A stretch of DNA of 64,000 bases from Lewinellaceae bacterium SD302 (GTDB taxonomy: Bacteria; Bacteroidota; Bacteroidia; Chitinophagales; Saprospiraceae). Position numbers and translations under genes: made by a program. Shown in pieces: positions 18,134-26,635 of this stretch. The stretch lies in the NCBI GenBank assembly GCA_002591745.1, contig PDLQ01000003.1:1-64000 (forward strand). The letters are read 5' to 3'. Position 1 is the first letter of the stretch; the number at the start of each line of letters is the position of its first letter. Under the pieces are notes generated by a model. The model was not told where the DNA came from and did no database searches. It was given only the letters and a program-made list of their open reading frames with translations.

Positions 18134-18700
18134 ATGACCGACCGTAAAAAGGAAATCATCGCTACCGCCGCCACTCTTTTTCGCAAGAAAGGTTATACGG
18201 CGGTGAGTATGCGTTCGTTGGCCGAAGAAATTGGCATCAGGGCCGCCAGTTTGTACAACCACATTGAGTCCAAACAGGAAATTCTTGAACACATCATCCT
18301 GGGCGTAGCCGATCGTTTCACCGACGGCATGCGGAATATACAGTCGACCACCGCCGACCCGCTCGAAAAGATTCGGCGGGTCATATTGTTGCACATCGAG
18401 ATCACCCTCAGCGACCCGGAAGGCATGGAATCCCTGCAAAACAACTGGATGTACCTGGAAGGGAAGAGTATGTCGGTTTACAAAACATCCCGCAACGACT
18501 ACGAGGAGCAGCTTCGCCGGATCGTTCACGCCGGTATTGCTTCCGGCCATCTTCGCAGCGTTAATCCCGAGCTACTGATCTATTCCATGCTCTCTACGCT
18601 GCGCTACCTTTACATATGGTACCCCCGACAAGAAGGAATCGACCCCGAAAACCTTAAGGAAGAGATGATGCTTGTCATTTTGCGTGGCATGGGAAAATAG
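18134..18700 (+). CDS. TetR/AcrR family transcriptional regulator
   Basis: A 188-residue regulator with the TetR helix-turn-helix at residues 6-52 (IIATAATLFRKKGYTAVSM, then RSLAEEIGIRAASLYNHI, ESKQEIL). The C-terminal ligand domain is not conserved enough to name a ligand. It lies directly before the paa catabolic genes, and a palindrome typical of TetR operators sits in the paaE promoter 51 bp after its stop, so it is probably the local repressor, released by phenylacetyl-CoA as for Thermus PaaR; this role is inferred from position. Confidence 0.92.
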   Translation: MTDRKKEIIATAATLFRKKGYTAVSMRSLAEEIGIRAASLYNHIESKQEILEHIILGVADRFTDGMRNIQSTTADPLEKIRRVILLHIEITLSDPEGMESLQNNWMYLEGKSMSVYKTSRNDYEEQLRRIVHAGIASGHLRSVNPELLIYSMLSTLRYLYIWYPRQEGIDPENLKEEMMLVILRGMGK

Positions 18701-18740
18701 GGGTAATTTGACGTAGTTCTATTAAAAAATCATGACTTGG

Positions 18741-18771
18741 TTGCAACACTAACTAACATTCGTTAGTTTTA
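18741..18771 (+). promoter_or_regulatory. paaE promoter with embedded TetR-type operator
   Basis: TTG (18741) and TAGTTTTA (18764-18771, a 7/8 match to TAnnTTTG) are spaced like -33 and -7 elements. Between and overlapping them lies AACTAAC-ATTC-GTTAGTT (18751-18768), perfect 7-bp arms with a 4-bp spacer. The inner 14 bases match the PaaR site of Thermus (CNAACGNNCGTTNG, recalled from the literature) at all but one fixed position. Repression by the adjacent TetR protein would follow from this geometry. Confidence 0.7.
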
Positions 18772-18790
18772 CAATCAAACGTAACCGTCA

Positions 18791-19858
18791 ATGTCCCGCT
18801 TTCACGCTCTTACCGTTACCGATATCGAACGCACCACCCATGATTGCTCGGTGATAACCCTGGACGTGCCAGCAGAAAAGTCCGGCGACTTCAATTTCAA
18901 GCAGGGGCAGTACCTGACCTTGAAGACGACCATCGACGGAGAAGAGGTGCGCCGTTCTTACTCCTTATGCAGCAGTCCGCTGGATAATAAGTGGTCCGTA
19001 GCCGTCAAGCAGATCGAGGGTGGGCTATTTTCTACTTTCGCCAACCAACAACTTAAAGTTGGTGATGAGCTGGAAGTGATGCCGCCGGCCGGTGACTTTT
19101 ACGTTGACGTCGATCCAACCCAGGCCCGGAACTACATTGCTTTTGCGGCCGGTAGTGGTATTACGCCTATTTTATCTACCATTAAGACTCACCTGAGTGC
19201 GGAACCGGAATCGACTTTCAAACTTTTCTACGTCAATCGCGCCGTTTCTTCCATCATCCTGAAAGAAGAACTGGAAGCCCTGAAGAACATTTTTCTGGAC
19301 CGTCTGGAGATCTTCCATTTCCTGACCCGCGAGCCCCGCAACGCCCCCCTGTTCAACGGCCGGATCGACCAGGTAAAATTGCAGTTACTCTTCAAAACAA
19401 TTTGCCCGGTTGAACGCGTCGACCACTGCTTCGTTTGTGGCCCGAAGGACATGATTTTTCTGGTTCGCGATGAACTGAAAGCCGCCGGGCTGCCCGCCGA
19501 GAACATCCACTATGAGTTGTTTTATTCCGGCGACGTGGATACTTCCGCCGCCGCAAGGGTTATTGAGAACCAAGCGAAAGGCGCAGCTGTTATTATTATA
19601 GACGGTGGGAAAGAATTCCACCTGACGATGGGAGAGCAGCACGATAATATTCTGGATGCCGCCCTGGCAGCCGGAGCCGACCTTCCCTTCGCCTGTAAAG
19701 GTGGCGTTTGCAGCACCTGCAAGTGCAAGGTATTGGCAGGTAGCGTTGAAATGAAAAAAAATTACGCCCTCGAGCCCGATGAAGTTGCCAAAAACTTCGT
19801 CCTCAGCTGTCAGGCCGTTCCGACGAGTGACAGCGTCAAGCTGGATTTTGATGTATAA
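18791..19858 (+). CDS. paaE: 1,2-phenylacetyl-CoA epoxidase, reductase subunit PaaE
   Basis: A 355-residue electron-transfer subunit that passes electrons from NADPH to the di-iron epoxidase PaaA. The N-terminal FAD domain has RRSYSLCSSP (54-63), the NAD(P) domain has AAGSGITPIL (120-128) and CGPKDMI (216-222), and the C-terminal plant-type 2Fe-2S ferredoxin domain has cysteines C302, C307, C310 and C340 (CKGGVCSTC ... C). It is the first gene after the operator, which differs from the E. coli order in which paaE comes last; E-A-B-C-D is common in Bacteroidota. PaaA follows after 23 bp. Confidence 0.96.
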   Translation: MSRFHALTVTDIERTTHDCSVITLDVPAEKSGDFNFKQGQYLTLKTTIDGEEVRRSYSLCSSPLDNKWSVAVKQIEGGLFSTFANQQLKVGDELEVMPPAGDFYVDVDPTQARNYIAFAAGSGITPILSTIKTHLSAEPESTFKLFYVNRAVSSIILKEELEALKNIFLDRLEIFHFLTREPRNAPLFNGRIDQVKLQLLFKTICPVERVDHCFVCGPKDMIFLVRDELKAAGLPAENIHYELFYSGDVDTSAAARVIENQAKGAAVIIIDGGKEFHLTMGEQHDNILDAALAAGADLPFACKGGVCSTCKCKVLAGSVEMKKNYALEPDEVAKNFVLSCQAVPTSDSVKLDFDV

Positions 19859-19881
19859 AGTGAATAAGTAAACCGATCAAG

Positions 19882-20865
19882 ATGCAAGATGATAAGATTA
19901 AAAAGCTGGAAGAACGTTTCGAAGCGCGCATTGCCGCCGACGAAAAAATAGAGCCCCGTGACTGGATGCCGGAGAAATACCGCAAGACACATATTCGCCA
20001 GATGTCTCAGCACGCCCACTCCGAAATCGTAGGCATGCTGCCGGAAGGAAATTGGATTTCCCGGGCTCCCTCTTTGCGCCGTAAAGTCGCTCTTCTGGCC
20101 AAAGTTCAGGACGAAGCCGGCCACGGTCTTTATCTCTATTCCGCTTGCGAAACCCTGGGTATTTCCCGCGAAGAGCTCTTCGAACAGCTTCATACGGGCA
20201 AAGCGAAATACTCCAGCATTTTCAACTACCCTACCCTGACCTGGGCGGATATGGGCGCCATCGGCTGGCTCGTCGACGGAGCCGCCATCATTAACCAGGT
20301 TCCGCTGTGCAGCACTTCCTACGGTCCCTATGCCCGGGCTATGGTACGCGTTTGTAAGGAAGAATCTTTTCACCAGCGCCAGGGTTTCGAGATCATGATG
20401 ACCCTGGCCAATGGCAGCCCGGAGCAAAAAGAAATGGCCCAGGATGCTCTCAATCGCTGGTGGTGGCCCTCACTAATGATGCTTGGCCCCACCGATGCAG
20501 AGTCGGTACACACGGCCCAATCCATGAAGTGGAAACTTAAGCGCAAAACCAATGACGAGTTGCGCCAGCAGTTCATCGACCAAACCGTGCCCCAAGCTGA
20601 TCTGCTCGGTCTCACCATTCCCGATCCGGAGTTAAAATGGAACGAGGAGCGTGGCCACTATGATTTCGGCCCCATCGACTGGGACGAATTCTGGCAGGTC
20701 GTCAAAGGCCACGGTCCCTGCAATAAGGAGCGCTTAGGTGCTCGCGTAAAAGCCTGGGAAGAAGGACAGTGGGTACGCGACGCCGCCGTTGCCTACGCGG
20801 AGAAGCAAAGCAATGAGAGAAGTCTTAAGCGGGAGGAAACGGTTATTCAATCGAAGGCCAGCTAA
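19882..20865 (+). CDS. paaA: 1,2-phenylacetyl-CoA epoxidase, catalytic subunit PaaA
   Basis: A 327-residue ferritin-like di-iron oxygenase subunit that inserts one oxygen atom into the ring of phenylacetyl-CoA to give the 1,2-epoxide. Iron-ligand regions are visible as [13 protein letters not shown] (around residue 75) and [15 protein letters not shown] (around residue 160), each with the E-x-x-H pattern. The family N-terminal block [25 protein letters not shown] is intact. It pairs with PaaC structurally and receives electrons from PaaE. A 287-bp gap with a MITE-like insert separates it from paaB. Confidence 0.97.
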   Translation: MQDDKIKKLEERFEARIAADEKIEPRDWMPEKYRKTHIRQMSQHAHSEIVGMLPEGNWISRAPSLRRKVALLAKVQDEAGHGLYLYSACETLGISREELFEQLHTGKAKYSSIFNYPTLTWADMGAIGWLVDGAAIINQVPLCSTSYGPYARAMVRVCKEESFHQRQGFEIMMTLANGSPEQKEMAQDALNRWWWPSLMMLGPTDAESVHTAQSMKWKLKRKTNDELRQQFIDQTVPQADLLGLTIPDPELKWNEERGHYDFGPIDWDEFWQVVKGHGPCNKERLGARVKAWEEGQWVRDAAVAYAEKQSNERSLKREETVIQSKAS

Positions 20866-20894
20866 TTTTTTGGCTTCAAAGTAGCAAGGTCTGG

Positions 20895-21140
20895 AGCTCG
20901 TCCGCCGAAACGGACGTTTGCGGCCTGGTTCGTCGGCCGAGCGGATACTTCAAAGTAGCAATATCTGCTTGTAACCCAGGGTCGAGAACCTCCGGTCCGA
21001 CCATGTCGCTTTAGCTGCTTTTACGAGTACTTCGGACTGTCCCGACTAAGTCGTGGATTGGCCGAGGAATTGCAGACTCACTCAAACTTAAATACCGCTC
21101 GGCGGACGAGTCAGGCTACCGCCGCCTCGGCCGACGAGCT
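20895..21140. mobile_element. MITE-like 246-bp insert between paaA and paaB
   Basis: The gap is bounded by terminal inverted repeats: AGCTCGTCCGCCGAA (20895-20909) matches the reverse complement of 21126-21140 at 13 of 15 positions, and an inner pair TCGTCGGCCGAG (20930-20941) / CTCGGCCGACGA (21126-21137) is a perfect 12-bp inverted repeat. A perfect hairpin CGTCCG-CCGAAA-CGGACG lies at 20899-20916. No transposase is encoded. Elsewhere paaBCDG are spaced 1-17 bp apart, which makes the gap stand out. No target-site duplication was identified. Confidence 0.5.
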
Positions 21141-21152
21141 AAAAAAACCAAC

Positions 21153-21437
21153 ATGTCTAAAAACTGGCCCCTTTTCGAAGTATTCGTTCGCTCCAAGAAC
21201 GGATTGGAACACCGCCACTGCGGAAGTCTACACGCGGCTGATGCGACCATGGCATTACAAAACGCCCGCGATGTATATACCCGCCGCAGCGAGGGTGTCA
21301 GCATCTGGGTAGTGGAGTCTAAGAACATCACGGCTTCGAACCCCGAACACAGCGAGGAATTTTTCGAACCCGCTGCGGATAAGATCTACCGCCACCCTAC
21401 TTTCTACGATCTACCCGACGAGGTAAAGCACATGTAA
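21153..21437 (+). CDS. paaB: 1,2-phenylacetyl-CoA epoxidase, subunit PaaB
   Basis: A 94-residue structural subunit of the epoxidase that bridges PaaAC heterodimers. The family pattern is clear: PLFEVFVRSKNGLEHRHCGS, LHAADATMALQNARDVYTRR, and EGVSIWVVESKNITAS. Length is normal (about 95). The start ATG at 21153 is 12 bp after the end of the MITE-like insert, so its ribosome-binding region lies at or beside the element border. paaC follows after 17 bp. Confidence 0.96.
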   Translation: MSKNWPLFEVFVRSKNGLEHRHCGSLHAADATMALQNARDVYTRRSEGVSIWVVESKNITASNPEHSEEFFEPAADKIYRHPTFYDLPDEVKHM

Positions 21438-21454
21438 TCCCCCCCCTGCCAACC

Positions 21455-22207
21455 ATGAAAGACCAACTTTATCAATACATTCTCGGGATTGCGGACAACT
21501 CCCTGATCCTCGGTCAGCGGCTCGGCCAGCTTTGTGGTCATGGCCCTAGCCTGGAAGTGGATATTGCCTGCACTAACATTTCTCTTGATCTATTCGGTCA
21601 GGTAAGAAGTTATTACCAATATGCCGCCAAGCTGGCAGGTGGAGACGCCAGTGAAGACAGTATTGCTTTTCTGCGTAAGGAAAGAGAATACCGCAACGTC
21701 CTCCTCGTCGAGCAACCCAATACAGATTTTGCTTACATCATTACCCGTGGCTTTCTATTCGACGTTTACCACGAGCTTTTTCTGGAACGGTTGATGCACA
21801 GCAAAGACGAAACCCTGGCCGCTATTGCCGCTAAATCCATCAAGGAAGTTCGTTATCACCGGAGTTTTTCCTCCGAATGGATGAAGCGGATGGGAGCTGG
21901 AACGGAAGAAAGTCACCGGCGTGTCCAGGATGCCGTAGACAGTCTCTGGCGCTACACCAAAGAGTTTTTTCAGCCAACGGAAGCCGAGAAAGCGATGGCG
22001 GAAGCCGGCATTGGTGTAGACACCAGTTCATTCAAAGCAACCTACGACCAACATATAGCCGAAGTGTTACAGGAAGCCACCATCGTCGTACCAACTTCCC
22101 CCTATTTTCAACGGGGCGGTAAAGAGGGCGTCCACACCGAACACCTGGGTTACTTACTGAGCGACATGCAATACATGCAGCGGACCTACCCCAATATGAA
22201 CTGGTAA
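21455..22207 (+). CDS. paaC: 1,2-phenylacetyl-CoA epoxidase, subunit PaaC
   Basis: A 250-residue ferritin-like subunit related to PaaA but without a working di-iron site in the family; it stabilises PaaA. Typical blocks are LYQYILGIADNSLILGQRL, TNISLDLFGQVRSYYQYA, REYRNVLLVEQPNTDFA and the C-terminal REGVHTEHLGYLL-like segment (here GKEGVHTEHLGYLLSDMQY). It sits 1 bp before the paaD start, suggesting coupled translation. Confidence 0.96.
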   Translation: MKDQLYQYILGIADNSLILGQRLGQLCGHGPSLEVDIACTNISLDLFGQVRSYYQYAAKLAGGDASEDSIAFLRKEREYRNVLLVEQPNTDFAYIITRGFLFDVYHELFLERLMHSKDETLAAIAAKSIKEVRYHRSFSSEWMKRMGAGTEESHRRVQDAVDSLWRYTKEFFQPTEAEKAMAEAGIGVDTSSFKATYDQHIAEVLQEATIVVPTSPYFQRGGKEGVHTEHLGYLLSDMQYMQRTYPNMNW

Positions 22208-22208
22208 G

Positions 22209-22709
22209 ATGACGAGTGCCGAAGTAAACATCGACGAGCGATTGGCTCCCCTGCTACGTGAAGTTTCCGATCCGGAAATCCCGGTCTTATCCATTATGGA
22301 TATGGGCGTTGTACGGGAGGCCAGACTGGAGGGTAAAACGGCGTACATTAAACTGACGCCAACCTACAGCGGATGCCCGGCGATGGACGTGATGGGCGTT
22401 GACATCCAGCGACTCCTTAAGAAGTATGGTTATGACGCCAAAGTCGAACTGGTGCTGAGCCCCGCCTGGACCACGGATTGGATTACGCCCTCGGGCCGCG
22501 CATCCCTGGAAGCCTATGGCATAGCTGTCCCCCTAGAGCCGGAGGCCGACAAAGCGGCGCTAACGGGTAGCGAACGTATCGTTAAATGTACCCACTGCGG
22601 CTCTCAGAATACTCGGGTCGTCAGCGCCTTTGGTTCCACGGCCTGCAAAGCCCTTTTTCAGTGCGACGACTGCCTGGAGCCCTTCGATTATTTCAAATGC
22701 CTGAAGTAG
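22209..22709 (+). CDS. paaD: Phenylacetate degradation protein PaaD (MIP18/SufT-like)
   Basis: A 166-residue protein of the MIP18/DUF59 family, thought to help mature the iron-sulfur cluster or di-iron centre of the epoxidase. The DUF59 core runs from LLREVSDPEIPVLSIMDMG to TPTYSGCPAMDVM, with the conserved Cys in SGCPA. A C-terminal zinc-ribbon-like CTHCGSQN ... CKALFQCDDCLEPF segment is typical of PaaD. paaC precedes it by 1 bp and paaG follows after 10 bp. Confidence 0.95.
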   Translation: MTSAEVNIDERLAPLLREVSDPEIPVLSIMDMGVVREARLEGKTAYIKLTPTYSGCPAMDVMGVDIQRLLKKYGYDAKVELVLSPAWTTDWITPSGRASLEAYGIAVPLEPEADKAALTGSERIVKCTHCGSQNTRVVSAFGSTACKALFQCDDCLEPFDYFKCLK

Positions 22710-22719
22710 CCACCATCCA

Positions 22720-23508
22720 ATGCAAGCAAAAACCACCATATTAGCCCGCCACGAAAACGGCGTTGCCTACCTGACGCTCAATCGACCAGATGTCTTCAAC
22801 AGTTTCAACCGCGAAATGGCCCTGGAACTGCAACAACATTTAGACAACTGTGCCGCTAGCGATACCGTTCGGGCCGTCGTCCTCACCGGAGCCGGAAAAG
22901 CCTTCTGCGCCGGCCAGGACCTGAAGGAGGTAACTACTCCAGAGTTGAATCCGGGCTTTCGCAAAATACTCGACGAGCACTACGCTCCCATCATTACTCG
23001 CCTGCGGCAATTACCCAAGCCGGTAGTTGCCGCAGTGAACGGAGTAGCCGCAGGCGCGGGTGCCAATATTGCCCTGGCCTGCGATATCATCATGGCCGAC
23101 GAAGGGGCCTCATTTATTCAGGCCTTTAGCAAGATTGGCCTGGTACCGGACAGCGGCGGCACTTTTTTCCTTCCGCGCATTGTCGGTTTCCAGAAAGCTA
23201 TGGCCTTGGCCATGCTCGGTGATAAAGTCTCGGCCCGGGACGCTGAAAAAATGGGGATGATCTACCGGGCCGTGCCCTCCGAAACATTCACCGAAACCGT
23301 AGAAAAAACGGCTACGAAACTGGCCATGATGCCAACCAGGGCCCTTGGCTTGATCAAGCAGGCATTCCACGCCTCTCAGGGCAACAGCCTGGAACAACAA
23401 CTTGAACTGGAAGCCAATTGCCAGATCGAAGCCTCGGAAACGGAGGATTATCAGGAAGGCGTAACGGCCTTTTTAGAAAAACGCAAGCCAAATTACCGGG
23501 GGCGGTAA
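22720..23508 (+). CDS. paaG: 2-(1,2-epoxyphenyl)acetyl-CoA isomerase PaaG
   Basis: A 262-residue crotonase-fold enzyme, the same length as E. coli PaaG, that isomerises ring-1,2-epoxyphenylacetyl-CoA to the oxepin form and also shifts a later double bond. The CoA oxyanion-hole motifs CAGQDLKEV and GVAAGAGANIALACD are present, and the PDSGGTFFLPR segment carries the acidic residue typical of PaaG rather than the paired Glu of classical hydratases. It directly follows paaD by 10 bp, in keeping with its step after the epoxidase. Confidence 0.93.
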   Translation: MQAKTTILARHENGVAYLTLNRPDVFNSFNREMALELQQHLDNCAASDTVRAVVLTGAGKAFCAGQDLKEVTTPELNPGFRKILDEHYAPIITRLRQLPKPVVAAVNGVAAGAGANIALACDIIMADEGASFIQAFSKIGLVPDSGGTFFLPRIVGFQKAMALAMLGDKVSARDAEKMGMIYRAVPSETFTETVEKTATKLAMMPTRALGLIKQAFHASQGNSLEQQLELEANCQIEASETEDYQEGVTAFLEKRKPNYRGR

Positions 23509-23548
23509 ATCAGATTTTAACGAGCATTAGCAAACAGCAAACATTCAA

Positions 23549-24718
23549 ATGACAGTAGGAATTATCGGATCCGGAACCATGGGGAGCGGTATCGCTCAGG
23601 TTGCCGCTACGGCCGGCAGTCGGGTATTGGTTTATGATACCAAAGTAGAAGCCCTGGAGCGTAGCCGGAGCAAATTGGAAAAAATCCTGAACCGGCTCAT
23701 TGAAAAGGGGCGGATCGACGAGGGTAAGAAAAACGAAATTCAAGGAAATATTTCCTACGTCAACAGCCTGAGTGATTTGAAGGAATGTGGTCTCGTGATC
23801 GAAGCCATTGTAGAAAATCTGGAGATCAAACAGGCAGTATTTACCGAACTGGAAAGCTACCTGGCCGCTAGCGCGATCATTGCTTCCAACACCTCATCCT
23901 TATCCATTGCTTCCATTGCCGCGGCGCTGCAAAAGCCGGAGCGCTGTGTGGGTATTCACTTTTTCAACCCGGCGCCATTGATGCGGCTGGTGGAAGTGAT
24001 TCCCGCCATTCAGACGTCTCCCGAAGTCCTGCAATCCGCAGTGGAGACCATCGGCAGTTGGGGAAAGTCAGTCGCTGTTGCGAAGGACACCCCGGGCTTT
24101 ATCGTCAATCGAGTAGCCCGCCCCTTTTACGGAGAAGCTCTGAGAATCTACGACGAAGGAATCGCTGATTTTGCCACCATCGATCACGCCATGAAAGCAC
24201 TGGGCGGGTTCCGGATGGGACCGTTCGAACTGATGGATTTTATTGGTAACGACGTCAATTATACCGTTACGGAAACCGTATTCACTGCCTTCTATTTCGA
24301 TCCGCGCTACAAGCCTTCCTTCACCCAAAAGCGGATGTCGGAAGCCGGTTATTTGGGTCGGAAATCAGGAAGGGGCTACTATGATTATGCGGAGGGCGCG
24401 AGCAAACCCTCTCCTACTGAAGATAAAACACTGACCAACACCATTTTCGAGCGAATATTGGTAATGCTCATCAACGAAGCGGCCGACGCTCTCTTTATGA
24501 ACATCGCTTCGGCCGAAGACATCGATAACGCCATGACCAAAGGCGTCAATTACCCCAAGGGTCTGCTAAGCTGGGCCGACGAAAAAGGGATCGACTGGTG
24601 CGTAGATCGAATGGACGCTCTCTATGAACATTACCGTGAGGATCGTTACCGTTGCAGCCCGTTGTTGCGGCGGATGCGGGAGCAGGGAGAAGTATTTTTC
24701 AATGATCAACCGATTTGA
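23549..24718 (+). CDS. paaH: 3-hydroxyacyl-CoA dehydrogenase (PaaH-type)
   Basis: A 389-residue NAD-dependent dehydrogenase for the 3-hydroxyadipyl-CoA oxidation step. The Rossmann motif GSGTMGSGIAQ is at residues 7-17; ASNTSSLSI, GIHFFNPAPLMRLVEVI and KDTPGFIVNRVARPFYGEA match the family, as does the catalytic His in that block. E. coli PaaH is about 475 residues because of an extra C-terminal segment; the shorter form here, with two 6-phosphogluconate-like C-terminal domains, is usual for many bacteria. A 113-bp gap with a dispersed repeat follows. Confidence 0.93.
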   Translation: MTVGIIGSGTMGSGIAQVAATAGSRVLVYDTKVEALERSRSKLEKILNRLIEKGRIDEGKKNEIQGNISYVNSLSDLKECGLVIEAIVENLEIKQAVFTELESYLAASAIIASNTSSLSIASIAAALQKPERCVGIHFFNPAPLMRLVEVIPAIQTSPEVLQSAVETIGSWGKSVAVAKDTPGFIVNRVARPFYGEALRIYDEGIADFATIDHAMKALGGFRMGPFELMDFIGNDVNYTVTETVFTAFYFDPRYKPSFTQKRMSEAGYLGRKSGRGYYDYAEGASKPSPTEDKTLTNTIFERILVMLINEAADALFMNIASAEDIDNAMTKGVNYPKGLLSWADEKGIDWCVDRMDALYEHYREDRYRCSPLLRRMREQGEVFFNDQPI

Positions 24719-24777
24719 TGAAACAACGATCTAATCGGTTATTCAATCATTAGATCATCATTGCATTTAATCATTTT

Positions 24778-24827
24778 GACTTCAACTCTGAGGACGAAGG
24801 ACGATCACCGAAGGTAAAGTAGCAAGG
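24778..24827 (-). repeat. Long-form TACTTTG dispersed repeat
   Basis: Read on the minus strand this is the same 50-bp element as 18045-18094: TTGCTACTTT, then a 30-base GATCGTCC-containing insert, then TTGAAGTC, identical except at the ends. It lies 4 bp before the paaI start codon, so it forms the leader of that gene. Upstream, an 8-bp inverted repeat GATCTAAT / ATTAGATC spans 24729-24757. Confidence 0.75.
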
Positions 24828-24831
24828 TTTA

Positions 24832-25263
24832 ATGGCGAAAGAAACAGCAGACACCGAAGACATGAAATCACCCATAGCCGAACGCATGCTGGCCCAGGAT
24901 GCTTTTAGTCAGTGGCTCGGTATCGAGATCATCGACCAGCGACCCGGTTATTGCAAAATCGGGATGACCATTCGTCCTGAAATGCTTAACGGTATGGGTA
25001 AGGCCCACGGTGGCATTACTTTTTCTTTTGCCGACAGTTGTTTCGGTTTTGCCACCAACGCTCACGGCCGTAAAGCCGTATCCATCGAAGCTTCGGTGAA
25101 TCACCTGCGAGCACTTGATGCCGGAGATTGTATAACGGCCGAAACTTCACTGGATGAGGCCATGAATAAACTGGGTTTTCATCTGATTGAAGTCAAACGC
25201 GGTGAAGAACTGGTCGCGCTCTTCAAAGGAGTCGTTTACCGAACTTCTCAGAAATGGCAGTGA
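24832..25263 (+). CDS. paaI: Hydroxyphenylacetyl-CoA thioesterase PaaI
   Basis: A 143-residue hot-dog-fold thioesterase. The core LNGMGKAHGGITFSFADSCFGFATNA holds the conserved Asn, His-Gly-Gly and Asp of the PaaI family; VSIEASVNHLRAL follows. PaaI hydrolyses ring-hydroxylated phenylacetyl-CoA side products so that CoA is not trapped. The ATG at 24832 gives the family start MKSPIAERMLAQDAFSQWLG after a short extra N-terminus; MKS at about 24862 is an alternative start. Confidence 0.93.
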   Translation: MAKETADTEDMKSPIAERMLAQDAFSQWLGIEIIDQRPGYCKIGMTIRPEMLNGMGKAHGGITFSFADSCFGFATNAHGRKAVSIEASVNHLRALDAGDCITAETSLDEAMNKLGFHLIEVKRGEELVALFKGVVYRTSQKWQ

Positions 25264-25344
25264 CCGTTTCGAACGCCCGGAAGACGGTTGACAATAACCC
25301 CTGCTACTTTGTTAGCCATAAAAAACCCACCTAAAAATTAAAAA

Positions 25345-26562
25345 ATGAAAGAAGCATACATCATCGACGGCCTGAGAACGCCCATTGGAAAGTTTAAAGG
25401 AACGCTGAGTAGTATCCGCCCGGACGACCTGGGTGCCCACGTGATTAAAGCCCTCGTTGAGCGAAATGAAAATATTCCCAAAGAAGCCTACGATGACGTG
25501 ATTATGGGTTGCGCAAATCAGGCGGGGGAAGACAATCGCAACGTAGCCCGGATGTGTAGCTTACTAGCCGGTCTTCCATACTCGGTACCAGGAGAGACGG
25601 TGAACCGCCTGTGCAGTTCCGGCTTGTCCGCCATTATTCACGCCAATCGGGCAATCAAGGCCGGTGACGGCGACCTGTTCATCGCCGGTGGCGTAGAGAG
25701 CATGACGCGCGGGCCTTACGCCATGTCCAAGCCTTCTACGGCCTACGGAACTGACTCGAAGATGTACGACACCAGCTTCGGTTGGCGTTTCGTGAACCCC
25801 AAAATGCACGAACTTTACGGTACCGATGGAATGGGAGTAACCGCGGAAAACCTGGTCGACTTGTACGACATCTCCCGGGAAGACCAGGATGCTTTCGCTT
25901 ACCGGAGTCAGATGAAAGCAACCGAGGCTCAACGGTCCGGTCGATTGGCCAAAGAGATCGTGGCGGTGGAAATTCCGCGCCGCAAACAGGAGCCACTGAT
26001 CTTCGCCGATGATGAATTCATCAAGCCGAAGACCAGCAAGGAGGTACTGGCTAAACTACGACCGGCCTTTCGCAAGGAGGGAGGAAGCGTTACGGCGGGT
26101 AATGCCTCCGGATTAAATGACGGAGCGGCTGCCACCATCATCGCTTCGGAAGCTGCTGTGAAGCAATACGATCTTAAACCTCTGGCTCGTATCGTCAGCT
26201 CTGCAGTAGTGGGCGTGGAGCCACGGATCATGGGCATCGGCCCGGTCAAGGCGAGCGAGAAAGCACTAGAAAAAGCCGGACTGAGTTTAGATGACATGGA
26301 CATCATCGAACTCAACGAAGCCTTTGCTGCTCAGTCCCTCGCCTGTACCCGCGCCCTGGGTTTGCAGGATGATGATCCACGGGTAAACCCCAATGGCGGT
26401 GCCATTGCTATCGGTCATCCCCTGGGTGTTACCGGTACGCGCATTTGCTATTCGGCCGCCCTGGAATTAAAAATAACGGGTAAGCGTTACGCCCTCGTTA
26501 CGATGTGTATTGGCGTGGGCCAGGGCTATGCCGCCATTATTGAAAACGTGACAGAGAATTAA
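25345..26562 (+). CDS. paaJ: 3-oxoadipyl-CoA/3-oxo-5,6-dehydrosuberyl-CoA thiolase
   Basis: A 405-residue thiolase that performs both thiolytic cleavages of the pathway, giving acetyl-CoA and succinyl-CoA. The acyl-accepting Cys90 lies in VNRLCSSGLSA; the C-terminal GGAIAIGHPLGVTG His and VTMCIGVGQG Cys complete the catalytic set. The long segment GPYAMSKPSTAYGTDSKMYD is typical of the PaaJ/PcaF subgroup. A TTGCTACTTTG-type motif (25302-25319, reading GCTACTTTGTTAGCC) lies 26-42 bp upstream and could supply a -7 box. Confidence 0.94.
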   Translation: MKEAYIIDGLRTPIGKFKGTLSSIRPDDLGAHVIKALVERNENIPKEAYDDVIMGCANQAGEDNRNVARMCSLLAGLPYSVPGETVNRLCSSGLSAIIHANRAIKAGDGDLFIAGGVESMTRGPYAMSKPSTAYGTDSKMYDTSFGWRFVNPKMHELYGTDGMGVTAENLVDLYDISREDQDAFAYRSQMKATEAQRSGRLAKEIVAVEIPRRKQEPLIFADDEFIKPKTSKEVLAKLRPAFRKEGGSVTAGNASGLNDGAAATIIASEAAVKQYDLKPLARIVSSAVVGVEPRIMGIGPVKASEKALEKAGLSLDDMDIIELNEAFAAQSLACTRALGLQDDDPRVNPNGGAIAIGHPLGVTGTRICYSAALELKITGKRYALVTMCIGVGQGYAAIIENVTEN

Positions 26563-26635
26563 AAGCACCTTCTCCGGGAATTCCTGCGGGCTAAATAAAA
26601 CTGCGGGAACTCCCAGAGAACTATAAATATATACT

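Noticed and set aside
26569-26620. Hairpin between paaJ and paaZ as a terminator
   Set aside because: The stem is imperfect and no T-run follows; paaZ most likely stays in the same transcript.
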